The notes under the pieces are model-generated. The model was not told where the DNA came from, searched no databases, and saw only the letters and a list, made by a program, of their open reading frames with translations. Shown here piece by piece: positions 26,041 to 36,518 of a stretch of 64,000 nt of DNA. A program made the translations under genes and the position numbers. The stretch spans positions 1,116,001 through 1,180,000 of the forward strand of contig NZ_CP108370.1 of assembly GCF_035953295.1 (NCBI RefSeq), read 5' to 3'. The stretch is from Streptomyces sp. NBC_01335. Its GTDB lineage: Bacteria; Actinomycetota; Actinomycetes; Streptomycetales; Streptomycetaceae. How positions within the stretch are numbered: the stretch's first letter is position 1; each line of letters opens with the position of its first letter.

Positions 26041-26190
26041 GTGCGTCGAACTTGTTCGACGGGTGACAGCGGGCGTCGAACTCATTCGACAGGTGACAGC
26101 GAACGTCGAACTCATTCGACGGATGACGGCACGCGTCGAATTTATTCGACAGTGACGGTGTGCGTCGAATTTATTCGACGGATGACAATC
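26041..26190. repeat. five tandem 30-bp repeats, each with a GTCGAA-N4-TTCGAC palindrome
   Basis: Units begin at 26041, 26071, 26101, 26131 and 26160. Each holds a GTCGAA/TTCGAC dyad with a 4-base centre (CTTG, CTCA, CTCA, TTTA, TTTA) followed by a conserved (G/A)TGAC tail. The fourth unit is 29 bases and the last about 31. The dyads are kept perfectly while the bases between vary, which fits selection for a dimeric protein binding in an array. The array sits 235 bases before the xylanase start. Confidence 0.9.
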
Positions 26191-26288
26191 CCACCTGCGG
26201 TAAAGCCCGTTCAAGGTGTGGTCGCGTTAACGCGCCCGTAAGACAGTTGTGATTCAAGTCTTGACAGGTGCTCGACGCCACGCCACCT

Positions 26289-26302
26289 TGGGAGCGCTCC
26301 CA
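26289..26302. promoter_or_regulatory. CebR-type operator (TGGGAGCGCTCCCA)
   Basis: A perfect 14-bp palindrome TGGGAGCGCTCCCA lies 122 bases before the xylanase start. It is identical to the published consensus for CebR, the LacI-type repressor of cellulose utilisation in Streptomyces, released by cellobiose/cellotriose. It implies that the GH10 gene, and possibly the cellulases after it, is induced by cello-oligosaccharides. Confidence 0.88.
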
Positions 26303-26329
26303 CACCGGTACCCCCGCACAGTCCACTCA

Positions 26330-27996
<1,667 letters not shown>

Positions 27997-28009
27997 TCCC
28001 GGCTCGACC

Positions 28010-28160
28010 GGCCGCACCACCCGCACCACCGCTCCCCCCGCTCCCCCGCTCAACGACCATCCCCCCTGGTCACCCACCCCCGCTTCACCCCTCTGCTTCA
28101 CCCCTCTGCTTCACCCCCGCGCCTCACCCCCTCCTTCCCCCAACGACACCCGCCAGCGGA
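28010..28160 (+). other. C-rich, G-poor spacer between xylanase and GH48 genes
   Basis: The RNA-like strand is roughly 60 percent C and about 12 percent G, with a short tandem repeat of CTGCTTCACCCCT. Such C-over-G tracts are what Rho uses for loading, and the opposite strand has many G-runs. No hairpin terminator and no CebR-type box is seen here. Confidence 0.45.
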
Positions 28161-28166
28161 GGATTT

Positions 28167-30980
28167 GTGTCGATATCACGTAGAACATTCAGCAGTGCCC
28201 TGGGTGGCAGCATCCTCGCCGCCGGTATGGCGCAGGGCATCGCCGTCGCCAAGCCCGCGTCCGAGGCGGCCGGCACGGCCTCCGGCTCCAACACCCTCGC
28301 GGCCGCGGCCGACGACCCCTACACCCAGGCCTTCCTGACCCAGTACGCCAAGATCAAGGCGCCCGCCAACGGCTACTTCAGCCCGGACGGCCTGCCGTAC
28401 CACTCCGTCGAGACCCTGATGGTCGAGGCCCCCGACCACGGCCACCAGACGACGTCGGAGGCCGTCAGCTTCTGGATGTGGCTGGAGGCCGCGTACGGCA
28501 GGGTGACCGGCAACTGGGCGCCCTTCAACGCGGCCTGGGCGGTGGCGGAGAAGACGATCATTCCGCAGCACGCGGACCAGTCGACCGCCGACTCCTACAA
28601 CCCGTCGTCCCCCGCGACCTACGCGCCGGAGCACCCGCTGCCGAGCGCCTATCCCTCCGCCCTGGACGGCACGGTCAAGTCCGGCGCGGACCCGCTCGCC
28701 ACCGAACTCGCCGCGTCCTACGGGACGATGGACGTCTACGGCATGCACTGGCTGATGGACCTGGACAACGTCTACGGCTACGGCAACAAGCCGGGCACCG
28801 GCGGCGAGTCCGGGCCGGGCGCCGGGGCCTCCTTCATCAACACCTACCAGCGCGGTGCGCAGGAATCGGTGTGGGAGACGGTCCCCCAGCCCACCACGGA
28901 CCTGTTCAAGTACGGCGGCCCCAACGGCTATCTCGATCTGTTCGTCGGCGATTCCAGTTACGCCAAGCAGTGGAAGTACACCAACGCGCCGGACGCCGAC
29001 GCCCGCGCGGTGCAGGCCGCCTACTGGGCGTACCGCTGGGCCACCGCCCAGGGCAAGGCGAGCGACGTCGCGGGTTCGCTGGCGAAGGCCGCCAAGATGG
29101 GCGACTACCTCCGCTACGCCATGTTCGACAAGTACTTCAAGCGGGTCGGCGACTGCACCGACCCGGCCTCCTGCCCGGCCGGTTCCGGCCGCGACTCCCA
29201 GCACTACCTGCTCTCCTGGTACTACGCCTGGGGCGGCGCCGCGGCCGGCAGCGGCGGCGGATGGGCCTGGCGCATCGGTGACAGCGCCTCCCACCAGGGC
29301 TACCAGAACCCGCTGGCGGCCTGGGCGCTGTCCAACGTACCGGCGCTGACCCCCAAGTCGGCCACGGCCAGGGGCGACTGGTCCAAGAGCCTGACGCGGC
29401 AGCTGGAGTTCCTGACCTGGCTGCAGTCGAGCGAGGGCGCGTTCGCGGGCGGCTGCACCAACAGCTGGGAGGGCAGCTACAGCAAGCCACCGGCCGGTAC
29501 GCCGACCTTCTACGGCATGGCGTACGACTGGCAGCCGGTCTACCACGACCCGGCGAGCAACAACTGGTTCGGTTTCCAGGCGTGGGGCATGGAGCGCCTC
29601 GCGGCGTACTACCACGAGACGGGCAACGCGTCCGCGAAGGCCGTGCTCTCCAAGTGGGTCGCCTGGGCCTCGTCCGAGACGACGGTGGGCGCCGACGGCA
29701 GCTTCCGCTTCCCCTCGACGCTCAACTGGTCGGGCCAGCCGGACACCTGGAACGCGGCGTCCCCCGGCACCAACGCGGGTCTGCACGTCACGGTGGTGGA
29801 CTACGCCAACGACGTCGGTGTGGGCGCCGCGTACGTCAAGACGCTCACCTACTACGCCGCCAAGTCGGGTGACCAGAACGCGGCGGCGCTCGCCAAGGCG
29901 CTGCTGGACGCGATGGCGCTGAACACCACCACCAAGGGCATCTCGGTGCCGGAGGTCCGGCGCGACTACAACCGGTTCGACGACGAGGTGTACATCCCCG
30001 CCGGCTGGTCGGGCACGATGCCGAACGGCGACCCCGTCAAGCCCGGGTCGACCTTCATCGGCATCCGCAGCTGGTACAAGAAGGACCCGGACTGGCCGAA
30101 GGTGCAGGCCTACCTGGACGGCGGCGCCGCGCCCACCTTCACGTACCACCGGTTCTGGGCGCAGGCGGCGCTCGCGCTGGCCTTCGCGATCTACGCGGAG
30201 CTGCTGGTGGCGGGCGGCGGCACGCCGAGCGGGGACACCCAGGCGCCGACCGTCCCGGCCGGCCTCACCGTGACCGCGACGACGGCCAACAGCGTCTCGC
30301 TCTCCTGGTCCGCCGCCACCGACAACACCGCAGTGACCGGCTACGACGTGTACCGCAACGGGGTGCTGGCGGGGAACGCCACCACCACGACGTTCACGGA
30401 CTCGGGTCTCGCCGCGACCACCGCGTACAGCTACGCGGTCGCGGCCCGGGACGCGGCCGGCAACACCTCGGCGCTGTCGGCCTCGGTCTCCGCCACCACG
30501 AAGTCGGGCGGCTCGACCGGCACCGGCGCGGTGAAGGTCCAGTACAAGAACACGGACTCCGCCGCCACCGACAACCAGATCAGGATGGGCCTCCAGGTGA
30601 TCAACACCGGCAGCGCCCCGATCGACCTGTCGACGGTGAAGCTGCGGTACTGGTTCTCCTCCGACGGTGGCGCGAGCACCTTCGGCACGTACTGCGACTA
30701 CGCCGCGCTCGGCTCGTCCAACATCACGCACTCGGTGGTCGCCGTCTCCAGTCCGAAGACGGGCGCCGACCGCTACCTGGAGGTCGGGTTCACCGGCGGC
30801 GCGGGCACCCTGGCCGCCGGCGCGTCCACCGGTGAGCTCCAGCTGCGGCTCAACAAGAGCGACTGGTCCAACTTCAGCGAGAGCGACGACTACAGCCGCG
30901 CCGCCAACACCGCGTACGCGGACTCCTCCAAGGTCGGGGCCTATGTCGCCGGCGCCCTCGCCTGGGGCACCGCCCCCTGA
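28167..30980 (+). CDS. secreted GH48 cellobiohydrolase with FN3 and CBM3 (Tat signal)
   Basis: The 937-residue protein starts SISRRTFSSALGGSILAAGM, a twin-arginine signal. The GH48 domain (about 48-690) has YHSVETLMVEAPDHGHQTTS then Glu98 as the likely acid, and WYYAWGGAAAGSGGGWAWRI. It is followed by one FN3 (about 696-785) and a CBM3 (about 795-937). GH48 enzymes release cellobiose processively from chain reducing ends and act together with GH6, encoded next. GTG 28167 has GGAGGA immediately upstream. Its CBM3 is closely similar to those of the two flanking enzymes. Confidence 0.96.
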   Translation: MSISRRTFSSALGGSILAAGMAQGIAVAKPASEAAGTASGSNTLAAAADDPYTQAFLTQYAKIKAPANGYFSPDGLPYHSVETLMVEAPDHGHQTTSEAVSFWMWLEAAYGRVTGNWAPFNAAWAVAEKTIIPQHADQSTADSYNPSSPATYAPEHPLPSAYPSALDGTVKSGADPLATELAASYGTMDVYGMHWLMDLDNVYGYGNKPGTGGESGPGAGASFINTYQRGAQESVWETVPQPTTDLFKYGGPNGYLDLFVGDSSYAKQWKYTNAPDADARAVQAAYWAYRWATAQGKASDVAGSLAKAAKMGDYLRYAMFDKYFKRVGDCTDPASCPAGSGRDSQHYLLSWYYAWGGAAAGSGGGWAWRIGDSASHQGYQNPLAAWALSNVPALTPKSATARGDWSKSLTRQLEFLTWLQSSEGAFAGGCTNSWEGSYSKPPAGTPTFYGMAYDWQPVYHDPASNNWFGFQAWGMERLAAYYHETGNASAKAVLSKWVAWASSETTVGADGSFRFPSTLNWSGQPDTWNAASPGTNAGLHVTVVDYANDVGVGAAYVKTLTYYAAKSGDQNAAALAKALLDAMALNTTTKGISVPEVRRDYNRFDDEVYIPAGWSGTMPNGDPVKPGSTFIGIRSWYKKDPDWPKVQAYLDGGAAPTFTYHRFWAQAALALAFAIYAELLVAGGGTPSGDTQAPTVPAGLTVTATTANSVSLSWSAATDNTAVTGYDVYRNGVLAGNATTTTFTDSGLAATTAYSYAVAARDAAGNTSALSASVSATTKSGGSTGTGAVKVQYKNTDSAATDNQIRMGLQVINTGSAPIDLSTVKLRYWFSSDGGASTFGTYCDYAALGSSNITHSVVAVSSPKTGADRYLEVGFTGGAGTLAAGASTGELQLRLNKSDWSNFSESDDYSRAANTAYADSSKVGAYVAGALAWGTAP

Positions 30981-30987
30981 CCGACCG

Positions 30988-31013
30988 GGTGCCCCGGCTC
31001 CGGCCGGGGCGCC
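30988..31013 (+). terminator. terminator after GH48 gene
   Basis: An 8-bp perfect stem (30991-30998 against 31003-31010) with loop TCCG, extended by further pairs, begins about 10 bases after the stop codon. Confidence 0.7.
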
Positions 31014-31023
31014 CCCTCCTACT

Positions 31024-31067
31024 CCCGATGGCGGGACACCCACCGCCCCGCCGTACCCGCCATCGGG
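31024..31067 (+). terminator. second inverted repeat after GH48 gene
   Basis: CCCGATGGCGGG (31024-31035) and its exact complement CCCGCCATCGGG (31056-31067) are 20 bases apart. It follows the first hairpin closely and may be a back-up terminator or a regulatory dyad for the GH6 gene. Confidence 0.5.
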
Positions 31068-31230
31068 GCAACACCCCCCAGCCCGACGACGCACCGCAGG
31101 TCCCCGTCCCCACCGGCGGCGGCCTCGCGGGAGCGGTGAGCCCCGACCGGGCCACCCGCTCCCGGTCGACACCCCATGAACCCGTCCGCGGCGAGCATCC
31201 GCGGGCGTACGAGAGGATAACGGAGCCGCA

Positions 31231-33648
31231 ATGAGTACCAGAGGCACCATCAAGAACGGCTTGCGCCGGAGACTGGCCGCAGTCTCCGCCCTGGCCATGG
31301 GCGCGGCGCTCGCCGTCGCCGTTCCCGCCGCCCCCGCTTCGGCAGCAGCCACGGCGCGGGTCGACAACCCCTACGTGGGTGCGACGGCGTACGTGAACCC
31401 GGACTGGTCCGCCAAGGCGGCGGCCGAACCGGGCGGCGCCGCCATCGCCAACACGCCGGCCTTCGTCTGGATGGACCGCATCGCGGCCATCGCGGGCTCC
31501 TCCGAGGCGAGGGGCCTGCGGGCGCACCTCGACACGGCGCTGGCCCAGGGCGCGAACCTGTTCCAGGTCGTCATCTACGACCTGCCGGGACGCGACTGCG
31601 CCGCGCTGGCGTCCAACGGTGAGCTCGGTCCCACCGAGCTCGGCCGGTACGAGAGCGAGTACATCGACCCGATCGCCGCCATCCTGGCGGACCCGGCGTA
31701 CGCGAGCCTGCGCATCGTCACGATCATCGAGCCGGACTCGCTGCCCAACATCGTCACCAACGCGGGCGGCACGGCCGGTTCGACGGACGCCTGCGCGACG
31801 ATGAAGGCGAACGGCAACTACGAGAAGGGCGTCGGCTACGCGCTGCACACCCTGGGCGCCATTCCCAACGTCTACAACTACATCGACGCCGCGCACCACG
31901 GCTGGCTCGGCTGGGACAGCAACATGAGCCCCGCCGCCGCGGAGTTCAAGAAGGCCGCCACGTCCGAGGGCGCCACGGTCAACGACGTCACGGGCTTCAT
32001 CGTGAACACGGCCAACTACTCGGCTCTCAAGGAGCCGAACTTCAAGGTCACCGACTCGGTGAACGGCACCACGGTGCGCCAGTCCAAGTGGGTCGACTGG
32101 AACTACTACGTCGACGAGCTGTCGTTCGCCCAGGCGCTGCGCACCCTGCTGGTGAGCCAGGGCTTCAACTCCAACATCGGCATGCTGATCGACACGGCCC
32201 GCAACGGCTGGGGCGGCTCCGCGCGGCCCACCGCCCCCGGTCCGACGACCAGCGTCGACGCCTACGTGGACGGCGGCCGGGTCGACCGCCGCATCCACGC
32301 GGGTAACTGGTGCAACCAGAGCGGCGCCGGCATCGGCGAGCGTCCCACCGCAGCCCCCGAGGCCGGGATCGACGCGTACGTCTGGGCCAAGCCCCCGGGC
32401 GAGTCGGACGGCAACAGCGCCCCCGTCGCGAACGACGAGGGCAAGGGCTTCGACCGGATGTGCGACCCCACCTACACGGGTAACGGCCGCAACGGCAACA
32501 GCCTGACCGGCGCCCTGCCGAACTCCCCGCTCGCGGGCCACTGGTTCTCCGCGCAGTTCCAGGAGCTCGTGCGCAACGCCTACCCGCCGATCACCGGCGG
32601 CGGCACCGGCACCGACACCACGGCGCCGAGCGCTCCGGCCGGCCTGACGTCGACGGCGAAGACCAGCAGCAGCGTCTCGCTGTCCTGGACCGCGTCCACC
32701 GACAACACCGCCGTGACCGGCTACGACATCTTCCGCGCCGGGGTGAAGGTGGGCTCCTCCACCACCACCTCGTACACCGACACCGGCCTGACCGCCTCGA
32801 CCGCCTACAGCTACACGGTCAAGGCCAAGGACGCCGCCGGCAACGTCTCGGCCGCCTCCAGCGCCCTCTCGGTCACCACCTCCGCGACCAGCGGCGGCAC
32901 CACCGACACCACGGCGCCGACCGCTCCGGCCGGCCTGACGTCGACGGCGAAGACCAGCAGCAGCGTCTCGCTGTCCTGGACCGCGTCCACCGACAACACC
33001 GCCGTGACCGGCTACGACATCTTCCGTGACGGCGTGAAGGTGGGCTCCTCCACCACCACCTCGTACACCGACACCGGCCTGACCGCCTCGACCGCCTACA
33101 GCTACACGGTCAAGGCCAAGGACGCCGCCGGCAACGTCTCGGCCGCCTCCAGCGCCCTCTCGGTCACCACCTCCGCGACCAGCGGCGGCGGCACCGGTAC
33201 GGGCACGCTCAAGGTCCAGTACAAGAACACGGACTCCTCCGCGACCGATAACCAGATCCGGCTGTCCCTCCAGCTGGTGAACACCGGCAGCACCGCGGTG
33301 AACCTGTCCACCGTGAAGCTGCGCTACTGGTTCACCCCCGATGCCGGGGCCTCCACCTTCGGCACCGCGTGCGACTACGCGGTCGTCGGCTGCGGAACCG
33401 TGACCCTCGGCGTGACGGGCGGCGGTTCGGCGGCCGGCGCCAGCCACTACCTCGAGGTCGGCTTCGGCAGCGGCACCCTGGCCGCCGGCGCCTCCACCGG
33501 TGAGATCCAGCTCCGGATCAACAAGAGCGACTGGTCCAACTTCAGCGAGGCGGACGACTACAGCCGCGGCACCAACACCTCCTTCGCCGACGCGGCGAAG
33601 ATCGGCGCCTACGTGGGCGGCACCCTCTCCTGGGGCACCGCTCCCTGA
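31231..33648 (+). CDS. secreted GH6 exoglucanase with two FN3 modules and CBM3
   Basis: The 805-residue protein has a signal peptide (LAMGAALAVAVPAAPASAAA), a GH6 domain (about 45-455), two nearly identical FN3 modules (about 462-555 and 559-652) and a CBM3 (about 660-805). Signatures: FQVVIYDLPGRDCAALASNG (Asp122) and IIEPDSLPNIVTN with acid Asp169; loop-forming insertions such as HHGWLGWDSNM fit the cellobiohydrolase II type, which attacks non-reducing ends. Together with GH48 it degrades crystalline cellulose from both ends. CGGAG precedes ATG 31231. Confidence 0.96.
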   Translation: MSTRGTIKNGLRRRLAAVSALAMGAALAVAVPAAPASAAATARVDNPYVGATAYVNPDWSAKAAAEPGGAAIANTPAFVWMDRIAAIAGSSEARGLRAHLDTALAQGANLFQVVIYDLPGRDCAALASNGELGPTELGRYESEYIDPIAAILADPAYASLRIVTIIEPDSLPNIVTNAGGTAGSTDACATMKANGNYEKGVGYALHTLGAIPNVYNYIDAAHHGWLGWDSNMSPAAAEFKKAATSEGATVNDVTGFIVNTANYSALKEPNFKVTDSVNGTTVRQSKWVDWNYYVDELSFAQALRTLLVSQGFNSNIGMLIDTARNGWGGSARPTAPGPTTSVDAYVDGGRVDRRIHAGNWCNQSGAGIGERPTAAPEAGIDAYVWAKPPGESDGNSAPVANDEGKGFDRMCDPTYTGNGRNGNSLTGALPNSPLAGHWFSAQFQELVRNAYPPITGGGTGTDTTAPSAPAGLTSTAKTSSSVSLSWTASTDNTAVTGYDIFRAGVKVGSSTTTSYTDTGLTASTAYSYTVKAKDAAGNVSAASSALSVTTSATSGGTTDTTAPTAPAGLTSTAKTSSSVSLSWTASTDNTAVTGYDIFRDGVKVGSSTTTSYTDTGLTASTAYSYTVKAKDAAGNVSAASSALSVTTSATSGGGTGTGTLKVQYKNTDSSATDNQIRLSLQLVNTGSTAVNLSTVKLRYWFTPDAGASTFGTACDYAVVGCGTVTLGVTGGGSAAGASHYLEVGFGSGTLAAGASTGEIQLRINKSDWSNFSEADDYSRGTNTSFADAAKIGAYVGGTLSWGTAP
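32611..33192 (+). repeat. tandem duplication of a 291-bp FN3-coding unit
   Basis: Bases 32611-32901 and 32902-33192 are nearly identical (I count about five differences), an exact 97-codon repeat inside the GH6 gene. This indicates a recent duplication or ongoing gene conversion. The FN3 of the GH48 gene is related but clearly more diverged. Confidence 0.92.
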
Positions 33649-33710
33649 CCCTGCCGCCCACAGGCCCGCCGCCGACTGACGCGGTGACGGGCCGGGCCGG
33701 GTCCCTTTGT

Positions 33711-33750
33711 GACACCGCCCCCCGCCGGAAGTCCGGCGGGGGGCGGTGTC
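33711..33750. terminator. strong bidirectional terminator
   Basis: A perfect 19-bp stem (33711-33729 against 33732-33750) closes the cellulase cluster and also serves the convergent C39 peptidase gene. Confidence 0.88.
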
Positions 33751-33785
33751 GTGCTCCGGCGGCCGTCCGGAGGACGGTCGACCGC

Positions 33786-35168
33786 TCACACCAGCCCGAA
33801 CGCCCCCAGCACCCGCCGCTGGGCCGCGGACGGTGCGGTCGGCCAGTAGAGGTAGCAGACCCCGCCCGTGCCGCTGCGCACGTTGCCGCTCGCGTCGTAC
33901 CGCTTCGTCCGCAGCCAGATCTGCTCCCACTCGCTCCGCGAGTAGATCCGGCGCACCGCGTCGTCGTCCTTCGAGGCGGGGTCGTTGGCGATGACATCGC
34001 CTTCCTCGGTGAAGCCGATCACCGTCATCAGGTGGCCCGACGTGCCGTAACCGGCGCCCGTCAGCTCCTCCTTGAGGAAGGACTGCGAGGTGATGACGGG
34101 GATGCCGGCCCGGACGAGCGTCTCCACGTCGGTGAGGGAGCCGAGGCGGGTGACGGCGGAGGACATGTCCGGGTAGGTGGCGGCGTAGGCGGCGTTGAAG
34201 GGCCAGTTGCCGCAGCCGTCGTACTGGTAGTCGAACGTGTAGCGCGCCGCGTGGCAGACCTGGGGGTCGGGGAGGCCCGGCTTGACCCAGGCGAGCTGCT
34301 CGGCGGTGGGCTTGCGGCCCCAGTACTCGATGATCATCTGCGAGGAGGTGGGGCTGCACCATGCCTCGCCTCCGTTGTCGTACTCCGGGTACTGCCCCGC
34401 GTGGAGGTTCTGCGAGTAGCGCGGCACGGCGAGCTCGTGGCCGCGGCCGGTACCGGGAGTGCTCGCCGGGACGGTGAAGCGGTCCGGGACGTCCGAGGCC
34501 ATCGCGCCGACGCGCCACACCGTCGGGGTGAGGCTGGTGCCGGGCCTGCGGTGGAGGGTGAGGCGGAGCCGGTAGTGCGTCAGGCGCAGGCCGCTCGCCG
34601 CGTCGTCGACGGAGAAGGTGTCGGTCCAGATGGAGCTCTTCCCGTCCGTCTGGTCGTCCACCGAGGTGCGGCGGATGTCCTCGTCCCCGGCCGCCCAGCG
34701 GCCCATCACGTACCAGGGGGTGTCCGTGCCGTCCGAGTAGCGGCCGAGCAGTTCGATCTGGATCCAGGTGCCGGCGGGGGTGTCGGCGTTCCAGGAGGCG
34801 ATCACCTCGGTGGCCGGTACGGCGCTGCGGTGGGACGGGGAGGTCCAGGTGGCGTACTCCCATGCGGCAGTCGTTCCGGTGTGCGGGTCGGTGTGGTCGG
34901 CGGTGCCGGCGGGGGTGCCGATCACCAGGCCGGGCCTGCGGCCGGCGACGGCGCGGGTTCCGGCGGCGGAGCCGGAGCGCCAGTCGGTGTACGTCGTCCA
35001 GAAGTGGTTGTCCACGGCGGTGTCCGGGGCCCTGAAGCGGAGGGGAGCGGGGCGGGAGGCCGAACGTGCGGCGGCGGACGCGGGTCCGGCGGAGGCCGCC
35101 ACCGTGGAGGCGGCGGCGACGGCCGCGAGGGCGGCGAGAACGTTCCTGCGGTTGTGCGGTCCGGTCAT
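33786..35168 (-). CDS. secreted C39-like peptidase
   Basis: The 460-residue protein starts MTGPHNRRNVLAALAAVAAA, an export signal with adjacent arginines that may use Tat. The C-terminal half is a C39-type papain fold: HELAVPRYSQNLHAGQYPEY, catalytic Cys271 in EAWCSPTSSQMIIEYWG and His379 in SGHLMTVIGF followed by ANDPAS. The N-terminal half (about 45-240) is a beta-rich domain (AWEYATWTSPSHRSAV) of unknown role. The substrate is unknown. The gene stands alone and is divergent from the kinase-like gene. Confidence 0.87.
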   Translation of the reverse strand: MTGPHNRRNVLAALAAVAAASTVAASAGPASAAARSASRPAPLRFRAPDTAVDNHFWTTYTDWRSGSAAGTRAVAGRRPGLVIGTPAGTADHTDPHTGTTAAWEYATWTSPSHRSAVPATEVIASWNADTPAGTWIQIELLGRYSDGTDTPWYVMGRWAAGDEDIRRTSVDDQTDGKSSIWTDTFSVDDAASGLRLTHYRLRLTLHRRPGTSLTPTVWRVGAMASDVPDRFTVPASTPGTGRGHELAVPRYSQNLHAGQYPEYDNGGEAWCSPTSSQMIIEYWGRKPTAEQLAWVKPGLPDPQVCHAARYTFDYQYDGCGNWPFNAAYAATYPDMSSAVTRLGSLTDVETLVRAGIPVITSQSFLKEELTGAGYGTSGHLMTVIGFTEEGDVIANDPASKDDDAVRRIYSRSEWEQIWLRTKRYDASGNVRSGTGGVCYLYWPTAPSAAQRRVLGAFGLV

Positions 35169-35540
35169 GGGGGGGCTCCCGAGTCGTTGGCGGACGAGGG
35201 TGTACAGCGGGTGCGGGGCGCGTGTACGGCGAGTGCTGCGTGCGGACGGGTGCTGCGGGTGCTGCGGGTGGCGGACGGGTGCGGGGTGCGACAGGGTGCG
35301 GCATCCGGGTACGGCGTGCGTGTCCGACGTCGATCAGTGCGCCAACTATCGCGGGTCCCGGGCCCGCCGGGCCAGTGATTCACCCCGCGCGGACGGAGCA
35401 ACATTGGACTGGTCCACTGGCACGTCCCTGGCCCTCTCCGGTGATCGGCCCCGCCCGCCCCCAGCCGCCGCCACCGCCGTGACCTGCGGCGGACCGGGGA
35501 CGGCGGAGCCCGGCCCGGACCCGGCCCGTACCCTGGAGCC
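35169..35540. other. divergent intergenic region
   Basis: The 370 bases between the peptidase and kinase genes carry short G-rich repeats (GGGTGCTGC units near 35240-35290) and a relatively AT-rich patch around 35330-35420 that probably holds promoters. No gene is seen. Confidence 0.4.
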
Positions 35541-36170
35541 ATGAACGACCTGGCCGGACACGCCCGCGGCCTCCTGGCCCTCTCCCCCTCCCTGGGCCCG
35601 GTACGGCTCGTGGCGATCGACGGGCACGCGGGCTCGGGGAAGAGCACCCTGGCGACCCGGCTCGCCGCCGCCCTGGGGGGCGCCCCCCTGCTCCGGCTGG
35701 ACGATCTGGCCACCCACGAGGAGCTGTTCGCCTGGACGGACCGGCTGCACGAGCAGGTGCTGCTGCCGCTGTCGCGCGGGGAGCGGGCGCGCTACGCCCC
35801 GTACGACTGGACCACCCGCCGCTTCGGGCCCCCGCGGACCCTGGACCCCGCGCCGGTGGTGCTGGTCGAGGGGGTGGGGGCCGGACGACGGTTCCTGCGG
35901 CCCCGGTTGGCGGCGCTGTGGTGGATGGAGCTGGACCGCGCGAGCTCCTGGGAGCGAGGCCGGCGGCGGGACGGACCGGCGCTCGACGCGTTCTGGGACG
36001 GGTGGACGGTCGCGGAGGACGAACATTTCACCGATGACCCCTCGCGGCCGTACGCGGATTCGCTGGTACGCCAGTTGTCCGACGGTTACGAGTGGCTGAC
36101 GGGGCCTCAGGCGACTGCGGCCCAGGGTCGGAATGCTACGGAGGGTGAAGGCGGCAGGTCATCCGGTTGA
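35541..36170 (+). CDS. uridine kinase-like P-loop protein
   Basis: The 209-residue protein has a Walker A motif at VAIDGHAGSGKSTLATRLAA, an acidic strand LLRLDDLATHEELF and VVLVEGVGAGRRFLRPRL, the layout of the uridine/pantothenate kinase superfamily. The substrate is unknown because the nucleoside-specific motifs are not evident. The C-terminal 20 residues look disordered. ATG 35541 has no strong binding site. Confidence 0.82.
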   Translation: MNDLAGHARGLLALSPSLGPVRLVAIDGHAGSGKSTLATRLAAALGGAPLLRLDDLATHEELFAWTDRLHEQVLLPLSRGERARYAPYDWTTRRFGPPRTLDPAPVVLVEGVGAGRRFLRPRLAALWWMELDRASSWERGRRRDGPALDAFWDGWTVAEDEHFTDDPSRPYADSLVRQLSDGYEWLTGPQATAAQGRNATEGEGGRSSG

Positions 36171-36518
36171 GCCCCTGGAAATCGCCAGGCGCATGTTCCA
36201 ACTCGGCTTGACCGGCGGGGCTTACAGGTCTTACGTTCTCAATGTGCGGCTTTTCGGAGCCCATCCAGGACACGAAGCCCCCGGTTGTTCCCCCGTGATC
36301 GGGGGCTTCGTTCTGCCCCGGCCCCCTCCCCGTGCGCACCACAGAGGCCATCCCCTTCACCGTCCGTCACGAGCGACACCGTTCCGGTGGTTTTTCCGGG
36401 CTGGGTACGCTACTCGACGGCTCGGTCAATTCCCGCCCGCGAAACGGTGATTCGGAACGCTTCCGTGGGCATGCTGTGCGGGCGGGACATCCTGGGGCAC
36501 AGTCGTGTGGGGGACCTG
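36171..36518. other. intergenic with a terminator, no gene assigned
   Basis: The 348 bases after the kinase gene hold a small hairpin near 36172-36190 and the terminator at 36274-36309. The sequence at 36180-36270 is less GC-biased than the coding DNA. It gave no tRNA cloverleaf or recognisable protein on either strand. Confidence 0.4.
36274..36309. terminator. hairpin terminator
   Basis: GAAGCCCCCG (36274-36283) pairs with CGGGGGCTTC (36300-36309) around a 16-base loop; the downstream sequence is TTCTG on the plus strand. Confidence 0.6.

Noticed and set aside
26041..26190. The 30-bp repeats as a CRISPR array
   Set aside because: Units follow one another with no spacers, the varying bases are only a few per unit, and no cas gene is present.
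25498..26214. Minus-strand frame whose N-terminus is a 10-residue repeat
   Set aside because: The repeat is a by-product of the DNA array; the rest is Arg/Pro/Gly-rich shadow with no binding site or family resemblance.
28176..31367. 1063-residue antisense frame over the GH48 gene
   Set aside because: It is a GC-bias shadow of the plus-strand gene, with Arg/Gly/Val-rich sequence and no domain.
30874..35304. 1476-residue antisense frame over GH6 and beyond
   Set aside because: It runs through the terminator at 33711-33750 and reads the C39 peptidase out of frame.
35400..35425. DasR-type site near ACTGGTCCACTGG
   Set aside because: Only the left half ACTGGTC matches; the right half is missing, so it is not a credible operator.
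36136..36360. Small gene or tRNA-like element after the kinase gene
   Set aside because: No binding site, no family match and no cloverleaf or T-loop consensus; it overlaps the terminator.
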